A stretch of DNA of 64,000 nucleotides from assembly GCF_016482685.1 (NCBI RefSeq), contig NZ_JACYHF010000008.1:124001-188000 (forward strand), read 5' to 3'. This DNA comes from Streptomyces sp. DSM 110735 (GTDB lineage: Bacteria > Actinomycetota > Actinomycetes > Streptomycetales > Streptomycetaceae). This document shows, one piece after another, positions 1 to 9,614 of the stretch; position 1 is the stretch's first letter, and each line of letters begins with the position of its first letter. Below the pieces are notes generated by a model. The model was not told where the DNA came from, did not search any database, and saw only the letters and a program-made list of their open reading frames with translations. A program made the translations under genes and the position numbers.

Positions 1-296
1 AGGCGTCCCATGCCGTCCGTGATGGTGACTTCGAGGCGCTGGCCCTTGCCGCGCGGGGCGCGGGCGGAGGCGAAGGTGTGCAGCCGGGCGTCCGCGACCT
101 GGGCGACCACCGTGACGTGTTCGTCCATGGGGAGGTCGGCGAGGTGGGTGAGCTGGCCGCGCTCCTCGTATCTGCGCGGGTAGTGGTGCAGCAGATCGCC
201 GACGGAGTGCAGGCCGAGGTGCTCGGCCATCACCTTCGCGGTGGCGGGGCCGAGCACTTTCTTCAGTGGTTCTCGCAGCGCGGGCACGAGATCCAT
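1..296 (-). CDS. recG: ATP-dependent DNA helicase RecG, N-terminal part (runs off the left edge)
   Basis: About 98 residues of the N-terminus are present; the rest lies outside the window. The ATG at 294-296 on the minus strand opens with MDLVPALREPLKKVLGPAT, followed by HLGLHSVGDLLHHYPRRYEE and the start of an OB-type wedge domain (HVTVVAQVADARLHTFA). This matches the wedge-domain start of actinobacterial RecG, which remodels stalled forks and branched DNA in the cytoplasm. The helicase motifs are not visible here. It is divergent from the HSP90-type gene, with about 240 bp between them. The assignment rests on the N-terminal segment only but is distinctive. Confidence 0.85.
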   Translation of the reverse strand, partial: MDLVPALREPLKKVLGPATAKVMAEHLGLHSVGDLLHHYPRRYEERGQLTHLADLPMDEHVTVVAQVADARLHTFASARAPRGKGQRLEVTITDGMGR

Positions 297-542
297 TGCA
301 CACCACGCCACCGACAATGCCCCAGCCGCCGCCCCGCCCCGGCTCCGGCCGCGAACGGCACCCGGCCACCCCCGGCCGTATACGGCGGGCGGCGCGCTGG
401 TCAGGGACATCGGGGAAACCCCTGGTCAGGTCATCGGCTCGGGCCTAGGATGGCCCGCCCCAGCCATCCCTTCGCGGTCACCGCCCCACCCGGACCGCCC
501 GACCCCGCGCCGGACACGTTTCCCCCCACCGGCGCCGTGACG

Positions 543-2372
543 ATGGACTCCCAGACCTCACAGTCATCCCAGGCTTTCCCGTCGCCCCATACGTTCCAGG
601 TCGACCTGCGTGGTCTGGTGGACCTGCTCTCCCATCACCTCTACTCCAGTCCCAGGGTCTATCTGCGCGAGCTGCTGCAGAACGCCGTGGACGCCGTCAC
701 CGCCCGGCGGGAGCGGGACCCCGGTGCCCCGGCGACCGTGCGGTTGTACGCCGACGGCGCGGGCGGTCTGCGGGTCGAGGACAGCGGCGTCGGGCTCACC
801 GAGCCGGACGTGCACAGTCTGCTCGCGACGATCGGGCGCAGTTCCAAGCGTGCCGAGGGGCTGCAGGAGGCGCGGTCCGGGTTCCTCGGGCAGTTCGGCA
901 TCGGGCTGCTGGCCTGTTTCGTGGTGGCCGAGCGGGTCCGCGTGGTCAGCCGCAGCGCCCTCGATCCCGAGGCGGCGCCGGTGGAGTGGACGGCGCGCGA
1001 CGACGGGTCGTACACCGTGCGCACGCTGCCCGCCTCGGCGCGGACCGAGCCGGGCACCACCGTGCACCTGGTGGCGCGGGCGGGCGCGGCGGAGTGGCTG
1101 TCGCCGGAGCGGGTGCGGGCGCTGGCCCGGGACTTCGGCTCGCTGCTGCCGTACGACGTGCGGGTCGGCGAGGAGGCGGTGACCGACCTCCCGGCGCCCT
1201 GGGACCGCGCCTGGCCGAGTCCGGCCGAGCGGCGGGCGGGGCTGGCCCGGCACTGCCACGAGCTGTTCGGGTTCACCCCGCTGGACTCGATCTCGCTGGA
1301 CGTGCCGCTGGCCGGGGTGCGCGGGGTGGCGTACGTGCTGCCCTCGGCGGTGAGCCCCGCGCAGCGGGCGACGCACCGGGTGCACCTGAAGGGGATGCTG
1401 CTGACCGAGCGGGCCGAACAGCTCCTGCCCGACTGGGCGTTCTTCGTGCGCTGTGTGCTGGACACGGACAGTCTGCGCCCGACGGCCTCGCGCGAGGCGC
1501 TGTACGAGGACGAGACCCTCGCGGCGGTGCGGGAGGCGCTGGGCGAGCGCATCCGGGGCTGGCTGACCGGGCTCGCGGCGGGCGATCCGGAGCGGCTGAG
1601 CGCGTTCCTCGCGGTGCACCACCTGGGCGTGAAGTCGCTGGCGCGGCACGACGCCGAGATGCTGCGGATCATGCTGCCCTGGCTGCCGTTCGAGACGACG
1701 GACGGACGCCTTTCCCTGGAGGAGTTCGCGCAGCGGCACCCGGTGGTGCACTTCACGCGGACGGTGGAGGAGTACCGGCAGGTCGCCGCGATCGCCTCGG
1801 CGCAGGGGATCGGGGTGATCAACGGCGGTTACACCTACGACAGCGAGCTGGTGGAGGCGCTGCCGTCGGTGCGGCCAGGGACGGTGGTCGCGGAGCTGGA
1901 CCCGGACACCGTGACCGCGCATCTGGATGCCGTGGACCCGGCGGAGGAGCTGGCGCTGTCGGGGTTCCTGGCGGCGGCGCGGGCGAAGCTGGACCCGCTG
2001 GGCTGTGACGTCGTGCTGCGCGCCTTCCATCCGCTGTCGGTGCCCGCGCTGCATCTGGACGACCGGGCGGCGCGGCACGAGCAGGCGCGCGCGGAGGCGG
2101 AGGAGCAGGCGGACGAGCTGTGGGCGGGCATCCTGGGTTCGCTGCGCGGCAGCGCCCCGCGTGCCCGGCTGGTGCTGAACCATCTCAACCCGCTGATCCG
2201 GCGCATCGGTTCGCTGGGGGACGCGGAGCTGATCGGCACGGCGACGGAGTCGTTGTACGGGCAGGCGCTGCTGATGGCGCGGCGACCGCTCAGGCCCGCC
2301 GACACGGCGCTGCTGAACCGGGCGTTCATCGGGCTGCTGGAGTGGGCGACCCATGGGGAGGACGGCAAGTGA
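543..2372 (+). CDS. HSP90-family ATPase (HtpG-like)
   Basis: 609 residues from ATG 543; GTG 537 in the same frame is an equally possible start, and neither has a clear ribosome site. The GHKL ATPase fold is plain: N box LLQNAVDA, G1 box VEDSGVGLT and G2 box GQFGIGL within the first ~140 residues, then an HSP90-like middle region with a conserved arginine-rich patch (DSLRPTASREALY). At ~610 residues it has the length of the bacterial HSP90 family. It is expected to be a cytoplasmic ATP-dependent chaperone or client remodeler. Its TGA overlaps the GTG of the next gene (GTGA), so the two are probably translationally coupled and may act together. Confidence 0.85.
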   Translation: MDSQTSQSSQAFPSPHTFQVDLRGLVDLLSHHLYSSPRVYLRELLQNAVDAVTARRERDPGAPATVRLYADGAGGLRVEDSGVGLTEPDVHSLLATIGRSSKRAEGLQEARSGFLGQFGIGLLACFVVAERVRVVSRSALDPEAAPVEWTARDDGSYTVRTLPASARTEPGTTVHLVARAGAAEWLSPERVRALARDFGSLLPYDVRVGEEAVTDLPAPWDRAWPSPAERRAGLARHCHELFGFTPLDSISLDVPLAGVRGVAYVLPSAVSPAQRATHRVHLKGMLLTERAEQLLPDWAFFVRCVLDTDSLRPTASREALYEDETLAAVREALGERIRGWLTGLAAGDPERLSAFLAVHHLGVKSLARHDAEMLRIMLPWLPFETTDGRLSLEEFAQRHPVVHFTRTVEEYRQVAAIASAQGIGVINGGYTYDSELVEALPSVRPGTVVAELDPDTVTAHLDAVDPAEELALSGFLAAARAKLDPLGCDVVLRAFHPLSVPALHLDDRAARHEQARAEAEEQADELWAGILGSLRGSAPRARLVLNHLNPLIRRIGSLGDAELIGTATESLYGQALLMARRPLRPADTALLNRAFIGLLEWATHGEDGK

Positions 2373-5347
2373 CGGACGTGATCGGGGACTTCGACGCGCT
2401 GCGCCGGGCCATGGCGGAGAACGCCGAGCGGCCCGAGGGTCCGGCGCGCAACGCGCGTGCGGAGGAACTGCTCACCGAGGCGGAGAAGCTGGGCGTTCCG
2501 CTCGCGGTGATCGAGGCGCTGGGCCACCAGTTGAACGTCTACAACTACAGCTCCGAGAAGGACCGCATGTTCGTGCCCTTCGCGCGGCTGCTGCGGATGT
2601 GGGACGAACGCCCCGAGGACTTCGACGAGTACGAGGCACACTCGCTGCACTGGGTGTTCAAGTGGATGTCGGCGGGGATGCTGGGCCAGCCGCACATCCC
2701 GCTGGCGTCGGTCGAGACGTGGCTGCGCGAGATGGAGGAGCGGTACCGGATCGCCGGTCACTCCGAACGGGCGGTGCGCAGCGCGGAGTTCAGCGTGGCC
2801 GCGCATGTCGGTGACCGGGCGCGGGCGGAGCGGGCGTATGCCGCGTGGCTGGCGGCGGACCGGGACTCGATGGCGGACTGCCACGCCTGCGAGCTGCACG
2901 GGCAGGGGGTGTGGCAGGCCGAACTCGGGCGGGACGCGGAGGCGTTGGAGCTGTGGCGTCCGGTCCTGGAGGGCGAGTTCAGTTGTGCGCACGAGCCGCA
3001 CCAGGTGCTGGGCTCCTCGCTGCTCCCGCTGCTGCGGCTGGGGCGAATGGATGAGGCGCGCGCCCATCATCTGCGGGGTTTCCGGCTGGTGCGGCCGATG
3101 GAGAGCATGCGGAACGCCTACGCGGACCATGTGGAGTTCTGCGCGCTGACCGGCAACGAGGCGCGCGGTCTGGAGCTGCTCGCGCAGCGCCCCGCGTACT
3201 TCACGGACACCGGGCATCCGCGCAGCCGTCTGGACTTCCTGGCGGTGGTGACGCTGCTGATGGACCGGCTGACCGGGCTCGGGCTCGGCGAGCGCCAGGT
3301 GCCGGGACCCGCCGGGCGGGGCTGGACCGCGCGGGAGCTGGCGGGGTGGGCGCGGGCGGAGGTGCTGGAGCTGGCGGGGCGCTTCGACGCCCGCAACGGC
3401 ACCGCGTACGTGGGCGACCAGGCGCGGGCGCGGATGGCGCAGGAGCCGCTGGTGGAGCGGCTGCCGCTGGGCGTGCGGACGGTACGGACCGCCGCGGCGC
3501 CGGTGGCCGCGCCGCCCGAGGTGTCCGCCGTACCGGACCGGGCGGGGCTGCCCGCGCTGCTCGCCCAGGCGCGGCGCCTGTCGGACGGGCTGCGCCCGCA
3601 CGCGACCGAGGCGTGGGCGGCGGTGGCGCGAGCCGCCGAGGGTGTGGAGCTGGACGCCCGCGACCGGGCGGAGATCGCGGACCACGAGGCGATGGACCGG
3701 GGTCCGGAGGGCATCGCGCTCTTCGAGCGGGCAGCCGAGCTGTACCTGGAGGCGGGCGACCCCGGGGAGGCGCTGGCCGCCCGGGGGCGCGCCGCGTACA
3801 TCCGCGCCCTCACCGGCGACGTGGCACCGGCTCTGGCCGCGACCGGGGAGCTGTACGACCGGGCGCTCGCGCTGTACGCCGAGGACGCCACCGGGGTCCG
3901 GCAGACGGCGGCGGTGCTGATGAGCCGGGCGCGGGTGCTGATGCGCGCGGTGCACGGCGGCGTCGCCGTCCTCGGGGACGCGCCCGAGGACGAGCGGGCG
4001 CCGGAGCCCGATCCGGAAGCGGCGGAAGCGGTCGTACGGCTCGTGCGGGAGATCCTGGCGCTGGTCGACGGGCACACCGGCGACGACGTGCGGATGGCGG
4101 CGCGGGCGGCCGAGGTGCACGCGATGCTGGCGGAGCTGGCCGAGCTGAGCGGTGATCTGGAGCAGGCGGTGACGCTGTTCCGGCAGGCGACCGAGGAGTT
4201 CGTGACCGCCGGGCTGCCCTGGCTGACGCCGGAGTACGACGTGCGGGTCGCGGCGCTGGCGCACCGGCTCGGGCGGACGGAGGAGACCGAGGAGGCGCTG
4301 CGGGACGCCCTCGCGCACGGCGGACCGTACCTCGAACCGGTCGCGCGGGCGCAGCTCCATCTGCAGTTGGCCGAGGTGACCGGTGGCCGGGGCGACGCCG
4401 AGGAGGCGACCGCGCAGGCGCTGGACGCGGCGCACTGGGCGGACGAGGCGGGCGAGAGCGGCACGCTCGGCGCCTGGGCCCGGCATCTGCTGGGCGGCGC
4501 CCTGCTGCGCCGGGGTCGCTGGGCGGAGGCGGCTGAGGTGCTGGAGTCGGCGCTCGCGGAGCTGTCGGTGGAGCGGCACGGGGACGGCACGGTGGTGCAG
4601 ACCCGCTGGTGGCTCGGGGACTGTCTGAGCGAGCTGGGCGAGCACCGGGACGCGGCAGAACAGCGGCTGCTCGCCGCCGAGATCGCCCGGCACTGGCCCG
4701 AGCAGCAGGACCACGCCACGCTGGCGCACCTGGCGGGCGAGTCCCTGGGGCACGCCGGTCTGCCGGTCGAGGCGGACCGCGCCTACGCGCAAGCCGCCGA
4801 GCTGTGGCGGCAGTTGGGCAACGCCCGCTTCCTGGTCCGCTCGCTGCGCGCCCGCGCGTGGCTGGCGGCGGGCCAGGAGGACGGCGCCGAGGACGCGCGG
4901 CGGCTGATGGCGGAGGCGGCGCGCGCGTGCGGGGAGGCACGGGAGAACGCGCCCGACCCCGTGGCGCACACCGAACTCACCGCCGAACTCGGCCACACCC
5001 ACCGCCAGTTCGGTGACCTGCTGTTCCGCCTGGCCACCGAGGCGGCTGAAGAGGAGGCGGTGCAAGGCGCGTTGGCCGGAGCGCTGGAGCAGATGGAGCG
5101 GGCGGCGACGGTCTTCGGCACCCTAGGATCCGACGGTCTTCACAGCCGTACGAGCGCCGAACTCGCCGCCGGGCGCCTGGAGTTCGACCTGGGTCACCAG
5201 GAGGGCGCGCTGGCCCGCGCCCGCATGGTCCTCGCGCTCTACGCCGACGCCGACGACACGGACGAGGTCGCCCACGCCCGCCGCACGGAGGCCGCGCACC
5301 TGCTCGACCACCTGCCCGAGCCGCCCCGGCCGCCCGGGGACGTCTGA
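2369..5347 (+). CDS. Large TPR-like alpha-helical repeat protein
   Basis: 992 residues from GTG 2369, which overlaps the HSP90-type stop by 4 bp. No catalytic motif is visible. The protein is Ala/Leu/Arg/Glu-rich, with repeated helix pairs such as AELYLEAGDPGEALAARGRA, LAELSGDLEQAVTLFRQAT and LLRRGRWAEAAEVLESALAE, the signature of TPR-type scaffolds. There is no signal peptide or membrane segment. The tight coupling to an HSP90-family ATPase suggests a dedicated co-chaperone or client adaptor; TPR co-chaperones of HSP90 are well known in eukaryotes, but the partnership here is inference. Gene end and frame are secure; the exact function is unknown. Confidence 0.8.
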   Translation: MTDVIGDFDALRRAMAENAERPEGPARNARAEELLTEAEKLGVPLAVIEALGHQLNVYNYSSEKDRMFVPFARLLRMWDERPEDFDEYEAHSLHWVFKWMSAGMLGQPHIPLASVETWLREMEERYRIAGHSERAVRSAEFSVAAHVGDRARAERAYAAWLAADRDSMADCHACELHGQGVWQAELGRDAEALELWRPVLEGEFSCAHEPHQVLGSSLLPLLRLGRMDEARAHHLRGFRLVRPMESMRNAYADHVEFCALTGNEARGLELLAQRPAYFTDTGHPRSRLDFLAVVTLLMDRLTGLGLGERQVPGPAGRGWTARELAGWARAEVLELAGRFDARNGTAYVGDQARARMAQEPLVERLPLGVRTVRTAAAPVAAPPEVSAVPDRAGLPALLAQARRLSDGLRPHATEAWAAVARAAEGVELDARDRAEIADHEAMDRGPEGIALFERAAELYLEAGDPGEALAARGRAAYIRALTGDVAPALAATGELYDRALALYAEDATGVRQTAAVLMSRARVLMRAVHGGVAVLGDAPEDERAPEPDPEAAEAVVRLVREILALVDGHTGDDVRMAARAAEVHAMLAELAELSGDLEQAVTLFRQATEEFVTAGLPWLTPEYDVRVAALAHRLGRTEETEEALRDALAHGGPYLEPVARAQLHLQLAEVTGGRGDAEEATAQALDAAHWADEAGESGTLGAWARHLLGGALLRRGRWAEAAEVLESALAELSVERHGDGTVVQTRWWLGDCLSELGEHRDAAEQRLLAAEIARHWPEQQDHATLAHLAGESLGHAGLPVEADRAYAQAAELWRQLGNARFLVRSLRARAWLAAGQEDGAEDARRLMAEAARACGEARENAPDPVAHTELTAELGHTHRQFGDLLFRLATEAAEEEAVQGALAGALEQMERAATVFGTLGSDGLHSRTSAELAAGRLEFDLGHQEGALARARMVLALYADADDTDEVAHARRTEAAHLLDHLPEPPRPPGDV

Positions 5348-5374
5348 GGCGCGCCCGCTCCCCGGAGCAGGGTC

Positions 5375-7063
5375 CTACTCCACGCCGATCAGCAGCAGCG
5401 ATCCCTGCCTGCCGCCCCGGTACACCACCGTGTCCACGGCCAGGTAGGACTCGCGGACCCGGGACTCCAGGCGGTCGGCGACCTCCTCGGGGGTCTCGTC
5501 GCCCACCACCAGGGTGACCAGCTCGCCGCCCGCCTGGAGCATCCGGTCCAGGACGGTCTCGGCGGTGGCCGTGAGGTCGGGTCCGATGACCGCCACGTCG
5601 CCGTCGATCAGCCCGAGCACGTCCCCGGCCTGGCAGATCCCGGCCGTGGTCCAGGACTGGCGCTCGGCGACGACGACCTCGGCGTGCCGGGTGGCGCCCG
5701 CCGCCGAGGTCATCTGGACCACGTCCTCGTCGAAGCGGCGCCCGGGTTCGTGCACGGCGAGCGCGGCGATGCCCTGCACCGCCGAGCGGGTCGGGATGAG
5801 CGCCACGCGGATCCCCTCGGCGCGCGCCTGCTCGGCGGCAGCGGCGGCGGTGTGGCGCAGTTCGGCGTCGTTGGGCAGCAGCACCACCTCGCGGGCGTGC
5901 GCGCGCCGCAGCGCCTGGGCCAGCTCCCCGCTCGCGGGCGGCTCCCCGGGCCGGGCGAGCACGGTGGTCGCCCCCGCCTCGGCGTACAGCCCCGCGAGCC
6001 CCTCCCCCGGTACGACGGCCACGACGGCCCGCTGGACGCGCTCGCGCGCGGGCGGCTCACCGCCGGTGTGGACGTCCCCGGCCGCGAAGTGGGTGATCCT
6101 GATCCGGTACGGCCGTCCTGCCTCCACCCCCGCCTCCACGGCGGCCCCGGCGTCGTCGACGTGCACATGGACGTTCCACAGCCCGTCGCCGCCGACCACC
6201 ACCAGCGAGTCCCCGAGGGCGTCCAGGCGCTCGCGCAGCCGCGCCACGGCCGCGTCCCCTGCCTCCAGCAGGTAGATGACCTCGTAGGCGGGCCCGCCGG
6301 GCTCCGCGCTCTCGGGGCACGCCTCGACCGGCACGGCGGCGGGCACGACGGCACCCCCCGCGACGGAGCCCCCCTCGGCGGCGCCCCCCTCGGCGGCGAC
6401 GGCGGTGTCCTCGACCGTCTCCCCCGTGACCGCCTCCACCAGCGCCCCGAGCACCGCGACCAGCCCCCGCCCGCCCGCGTCCACGACTCCCGCCCGGCCC
6501 AGCACCGCAAGCTGCCCCGGCGTCTCGGCCAGGGCGGTCCGCGCGCCCTCGTGGGCGGCACGTGCGACGGCGCCGCAGTCCTCACCGGCCGTCTCCGCGG
6601 CGCGGGCGGCCGCCGACGCCACCGTCAGCACCGTGCCCTCGACCGGGTGGGCCACCGCCTCGCGCGCGGAGTCGGCGGCGTGCCGCAGGGCCAGCCGCAG
6701 CCGGACCCCGTCGACGCGACCGGCGTCACCCTCGCTCCCCGCGAGCACCTGGGACATCCCGCGCAGGAGCTGCGCCAGGATCGTGCCGGAGTTGCCGCGC
6801 GCCCCGATGAGCGCGCCGTGGGCCATCGCGCGCACGGCGTCCGCGAGCGAGGGGCGCCCGGTGCCGGTCCCGTACCCGGCGAAGACCGCCTCCACGGCGG
6901 CGGCGGCCGACTCCATGGTCAGGTAGAGGTTGGTGCCCGTGTCCCCGTCGGCGACGGGATAGACGTTGATCGCGTCGATCTCCTCGCGCGCGCGTCCGAG
7001 CGCCCGCAGCGCCCCACCGCACCAGGTGCGCACCGCGAGAGCATCGAGGAATGTCAGCGGCAC
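5375..7063 (-). CDS. DAK2-domain protein, FakA-like kinase
   Basis: 562 residues from GTG 7063 (VPLTFLDALAVRTW...); GTG 7072 is an alternative. An upstream extension in the same frame is unlikely because the family starts here. The N-terminal DhaL/DAK2 domain carries INVYPVADGDTGTNLYLT near residue 30, the Mg-ATP binding aspartate motif, and ALIGARGNSG. A middle FakA-type segment follows, and the C-terminal domain ends with SYLAVDTVVYRGGRQ. In Firmicutes FakA phosphorylates FakB-bound fatty acids; no FakB/DegV partner is encoded nearby, so the fatty-acid role is inferred from family. It is convergent with the TPR gene, 27 bp apart, and divergent from rpmB. Confidence 0.85.
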   Translation of the reverse strand: MPLTFLDALAVRTWCGGALRALGRAREEIDAINVYPVADGDTGTNLYLTMESAAAAVEAVFAGYGTGTGRPSLADAVRAMAHGALIGARGNSGTILAQLLRGMSQVLAGSEGDAGRVDGVRLRLALRHAADSAREAVAHPVEGTVLTVASAAARAAETAGEDCGAVARAAHEGARTALAETPGQLAVLGRAGVVDAGGRGLVAVLGALVEAVTGETVEDTAVAAEGGAAEGGSVAGGAVVPAAVPVEACPESAEPGGPAYEVIYLLEAGDAAVARLRERLDALGDSLVVVGGDGLWNVHVHVDDAGAAVEAGVEAGRPYRIRITHFAAGDVHTGGEPPARERVQRAVVAVVPGEGLAGLYAEAGATTVLARPGEPPASGELAQALRRAHAREVVLLPNDAELRHTAAAAAEQARAEGIRVALIPTRSAVQGIAALAVHEPGRRFDEDVVQMTSAAGATRHAEVVVAERQSWTTAGICQAGDVLGLIDGDVAVIGPDLTATAETVLDRMLQAGGELVTLVVGDETPEEVADRLESRVRESYLAVDTVVYRGGRQGSLLLIGVE

Positions 7064-7331
7064 CTGCGCCACCTGCGCCTCCCTGACTGGCCGGCCGTGG
7101 GTCGCAGCGTAGACCCAGCGCCGGGGTGCCCCGGAGCAGGGCCGGGAGCGGGCCTCCCCCGTGACCGTGGTAGTTTCGTTGTACGGAAGCAGCCGTTGTA
7201 TGCTGCTCCGGTTGCCCGATCCCGGTCGGGCCATTCCCCTGGCAACGCCACTCAAGATCTCGGACCTCCGGGTCTCGATCCCGGCCTGCCGGGATCAACC
7301 GTAAGTGCATCTGAAGTCTTTGGAGTGACCC

Positions 7332-7517
7332 GTGGCTGCCAACTGCGACGTCTGCGGCAAGGGGCCGGGCTTCGGCAACAACATCTCGCACTCGCACCGC
7401 CGTACGCCTCGTCGCTGGAACCCGAACATCCAGCGCGTCCGTACCGTGGTCGGCGGGACGCCGAAGCGCGTGAACGCTTGCACCTCGTGCATCAAGGCCG
7501 GCAAGGTCTCGCGCTGA
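7332..7517 (+). CDS. rpmB: 50S ribosomal protein L28, zinc-binding type
   Basis: 61 residues from GTG 7332 with GGAG at 7322-7325. MAANCDVCGKGPGFGNNISH and the HRRTPRRWNPN block are classic L28. The pairs CDVC (near residue 5) and CTSC (near residue 50) form a zinc ribbon, so this is the C+ version; streptomycetes commonly also encode a zinc-free paralogue elsewhere that Zur derepresses. It is a structural protein of the large ribosomal subunit. It is monocistronic, divergent from the FakA-like gene, and followed by a perfect UUCG-capped hairpin. Confidence 0.97.
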   Translation: MAANCDVCGKGPGFGNNISHSHRRTPRRWNPNIQRVRTVVGGTPKRVNACTSCIKAGKVSR

Positions 7518-7556
7518 CGAATTGCTAAGCGCGCGGCCACTGTCGGTTGCTGCGTC

Positions 7557-7586
7557 GAGCCGGTCCACCTTCGGGTGGACCGGCTC
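7557..7586. terminator. Terminator hairpin between rpmB and thiD
   Basis: A perfect 13-bp stem (GAGCCGGTCCACC with its complement) closed by a TTCG tetraloop, followed by TTCGCGTT on the plus strand. It lies between the convergent rpmB and thiD and could end both transcripts. Confidence 0.85.
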
Positions 7587-7630
7587 TTCGCGTTGCCCGT
7601 ACGGCGTCCGTACGACCCTCAGGCGCCGCT

Positions 7631-8431
7631 TCAGTCCCCAAAGCGCCAGCCGTGGTCGACCGGTCCGATGCCCGCGCCCAGCGCGAACCCCGCCTCGATC
7701 GCCCCGGTGACGTACTCCTTCGCCTCCGTCGCCGCCTCCGGCACCGAGAGCCCCTTGGCCAGCCCGGAGGCGAGCGCGGAGGCGAGCGTGCAGCCGGTGC
7801 CGTGGGTGTGCCGGTTGTCGTGACGCGGAGCACGCAGCCAGTACTCCGCGGAACCGTCCGTGAGCAGATCCACGGCGTCCCCGGCGAGATGACCGCCCTT
7901 GATCAGCACCCAGCGCGGTCCGAACACCAGGACCGCCTCGGCCGCCCGGCGCAGATCGCCCTCCGACTCGGCCCGAATCCCTGTGAGTTGCGCCACTTCG
8001 TCCAGGTTCGGTGTGGCCACGGTGGCCACCGGCAGCAGCCTGGTGCGCACGGAGTCCAGCGCGGACTCGGCCAGCAGCGGATCACCGTGCTTGGAGACGC
8101 CCACCGGGTCCACCACGGCGGGCGCGTCCGTGCCGGAGATCAACTCCGCCACCGCCTCGACCAGTTCCGCCGAGGACAGCATCCCGGTCTTCACGGCCTG
8201 GACGCCGATGTCGTCGACCACGCTGCGGTACTGCGCCCGTACCGCCTCCACGGGCAGTTCCCAGGCGCCCTGCACGCCGAGCGAGTTCTGTGCCGTCACG
8301 GCCGTGATCACGCTCATGCCGTGCACGCCGAGCGCCAGCATCGTCTTCAGGTCGGCCTGGATCCCGGCGCCTCCGCCGGAGTCCGAACCCGCGACGGTCA
8401 GGACGCGCGGCGGCACCCGGGACCCGCTCAC
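7631..8431 (-). CDS. thiD: Hydroxymethylpyrimidine/phosphomethylpyrimidine kinase
   Basis: 266 residues from GTG 8431, overlapping the thiL stop by 4 bp. The ribokinase-type fold opens with VAGSDSGGGAGIQADLKTM (residues ~13-31), the ThiD substrate/phosphate loop, and ends with the anion-hole motif HGTGCTLASALA. ThiD phosphorylates HMP and HMP-P to give HMP-PP for thiamine synthesis in the cytoplasm. Length is typical of stand-alone ThiD. Translational coupling to thiL joins two steps of thiamine diphosphate supply. Confidence 0.95.
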   Translation of the reverse strand: MSGSRVPPRVLTVAGSDSGGGAGIQADLKTMLALGVHGMSVITAVTAQNSLGVQGAWELPVEAVRAQYRSVVDDIGVQAVKTGMLSSAELVEAVAELISGTDAPAVVDPVGVSKHGDPLLAESALDSVRTRLLPVATVATPNLDEVAQLTGIRAESEGDLRRAAEAVLVFGPRWVLIKGGHLAGDAVDLLTDGSAEYWLRAPRHDNRHTHGTGCTLASALASGLAKGLSVPEAATEAKEYVTGAIEAGFALGAGIGPVDHGWRFGD

Positions 8432-9393
8432 GACTCCACGTCCCCGAAGTGGTCCCAGCCGCCCTTGTTCGTCCAGGGCGCCCCGTCCACGGTCACCTGG
8501 GGCAGCGCCGAGGGGTTGAGGACCTCACCGATGATCTTCCAGCGGGCGGGCAGCTTGGCGTCCGGCGGGAAGGTGGCCACGATCGCGTGGTCCTCTCCCC
8601 CGGTCAGCACCCACTGGAGCGGGTCCACGCCGACAGCCTGCCCGATGTCGTTCATCTGGGTGGGGATGTCGATCGCGCCGGAGCGGATGTCGATGCGCAC
8701 CTTGCTGGCTTCCGCGATGTGCCCGAGGTCCGCGATCAGCCCGTCGCTCACGTCGCACATCGCGGTAGCGCCGAGCGCGGCGGCGGCGGGACCCGCGTGG
8801 TACGGCGGCTCGGGGCGGCGGTGCGCCTCCACGAACGCGCGCGGCGAGCGGAAGCCCCGGGAGAGCACCGCGAACCCGGCGGCGGACCAGCCGAGCCAGC
8901 CGGTGACGGCGACGAGGTCGCCGGGCTGTGCGCCCCCGCGGGTGACCGGCTCCTGGTTGCGCAGATCGCCGAGCGCGGTGATCGACACCATGATCGTGTC
9001 CCCGCGTACGACGTCCCCGCCGACCACGGAGGCACCGGCGACCCGGCACTCGTCGCGCAGTCCGTCCATCAGCTCGCTGGGCCAGGTGACCGGCAGTTCG
9101 GCCGGGACGACCAGACCGAGCAGCAGCGCGGTCGGCACCGCTCCCATCGCGGCGATGTCCGCCAGGTTCTGCGCGGCGGCCTTGCGGCCCACGTCGTAGG
9201 CGGTGGACCAGTCGCGGCGGAAGTGCCGGCCCTCCAGCAGGATGTCGGTGCTCGCCACCACCCGGCGGTCCGGAGCGGCGACCACCGCGGCGTCGTCACC
9301 GGGGCCGACCCGGACCGCCGGGGTGGTGGTGAGACGGGAGGTCAGCTCCCGGATGAGCCCGAACTCGCCGAGCTCACCCACTGTGCCCTTCAT
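8428..9393 (-). CDS. thiL: Thiamine-monophosphate kinase
   Basis: 321 residues from ATG 9393, with GAAGGGG upstream as ribosome site. The AIR-synthase/PurM-type fold is recognised by VGPGDDAAVV, STDILLEGRHF, QNLADIAAMGA and VVGGDVVRGD, the Mg-ATP and TMP binding segments of ThiL, and by DVSDGLIADLGHIAE later. ThiL makes thiamine diphosphate from TMP. It is the first gene of the thiL-thiD pair. No THI-box riboswitch is evident in the 220 bp upstream, so the operon may rely on another control or be constitutive. Confidence 0.95.
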   Translation of the reverse strand: MKGTVGELGEFGLIRELTSRLTTTPAVRVGPGDDAAVVAAPDRRVVASTDILLEGRHFRRDWSTAYDVGRKAAAQNLADIAAMGAVPTALLLGLVVPAELPVTWPSELMDGLRDECRVAGASVVGGDVVRGDTIMVSITALGDLRNQEPVTRGGAQPGDLVAVTGWLGWSAAGFAVLSRGFRSPRAFVEAHRRPEPPYHAGPAAAALGATAMCDVSDGLIADLGHIAEASKVRIDIRSGAIDIPTQMNDIGQAVGVDPLQWVLTGGEDHAIVATFPPDAKLPARWKIIGEVLNPSALPQVTVDGAPWTNKGGWDHFGDVES

Positions 9394-9614
9394 GGCGTCA
9401 AGCCCCTTCTCTGCCTGTCCGTGCCCGGTCGCGTCTTCAGTGTCCCCGATACCGCCCGAGCGGCCTTCCCGGGGACGCCGGCCGTCAACTTTCGTCCCGC
9501 TCGCACCCCGGCACGCGGACCCGGTCGCGGAGGTCTCCCCGCGGGGACCGGCGACGCGATACCGTGGCGTTCCTTTCCCCCACATGATCCTCGTGGCCGC
9601 ACCCTGGAGGTTCC

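Noticed and set aside
78..542. N-terminal extension of the HSP90-type protein back to 78
   Set aside because: It would overlap recG and its promoter, has a low-complexity Pro/Arg/Ala composition, and HSP90 homology begins only after residue ~160 of that frame.
1835..5065. Very long minus-strand open frames opposite the HSP90 and TPR genes (and similar ones opposite cvnA1, cvnA2 and the GH3 gene)
   Set aside because: GC-rich third positions suppress stops on the opposite strand. These frames have Arg/Pro/His-rich composition with no domains, typical of shadow frames.
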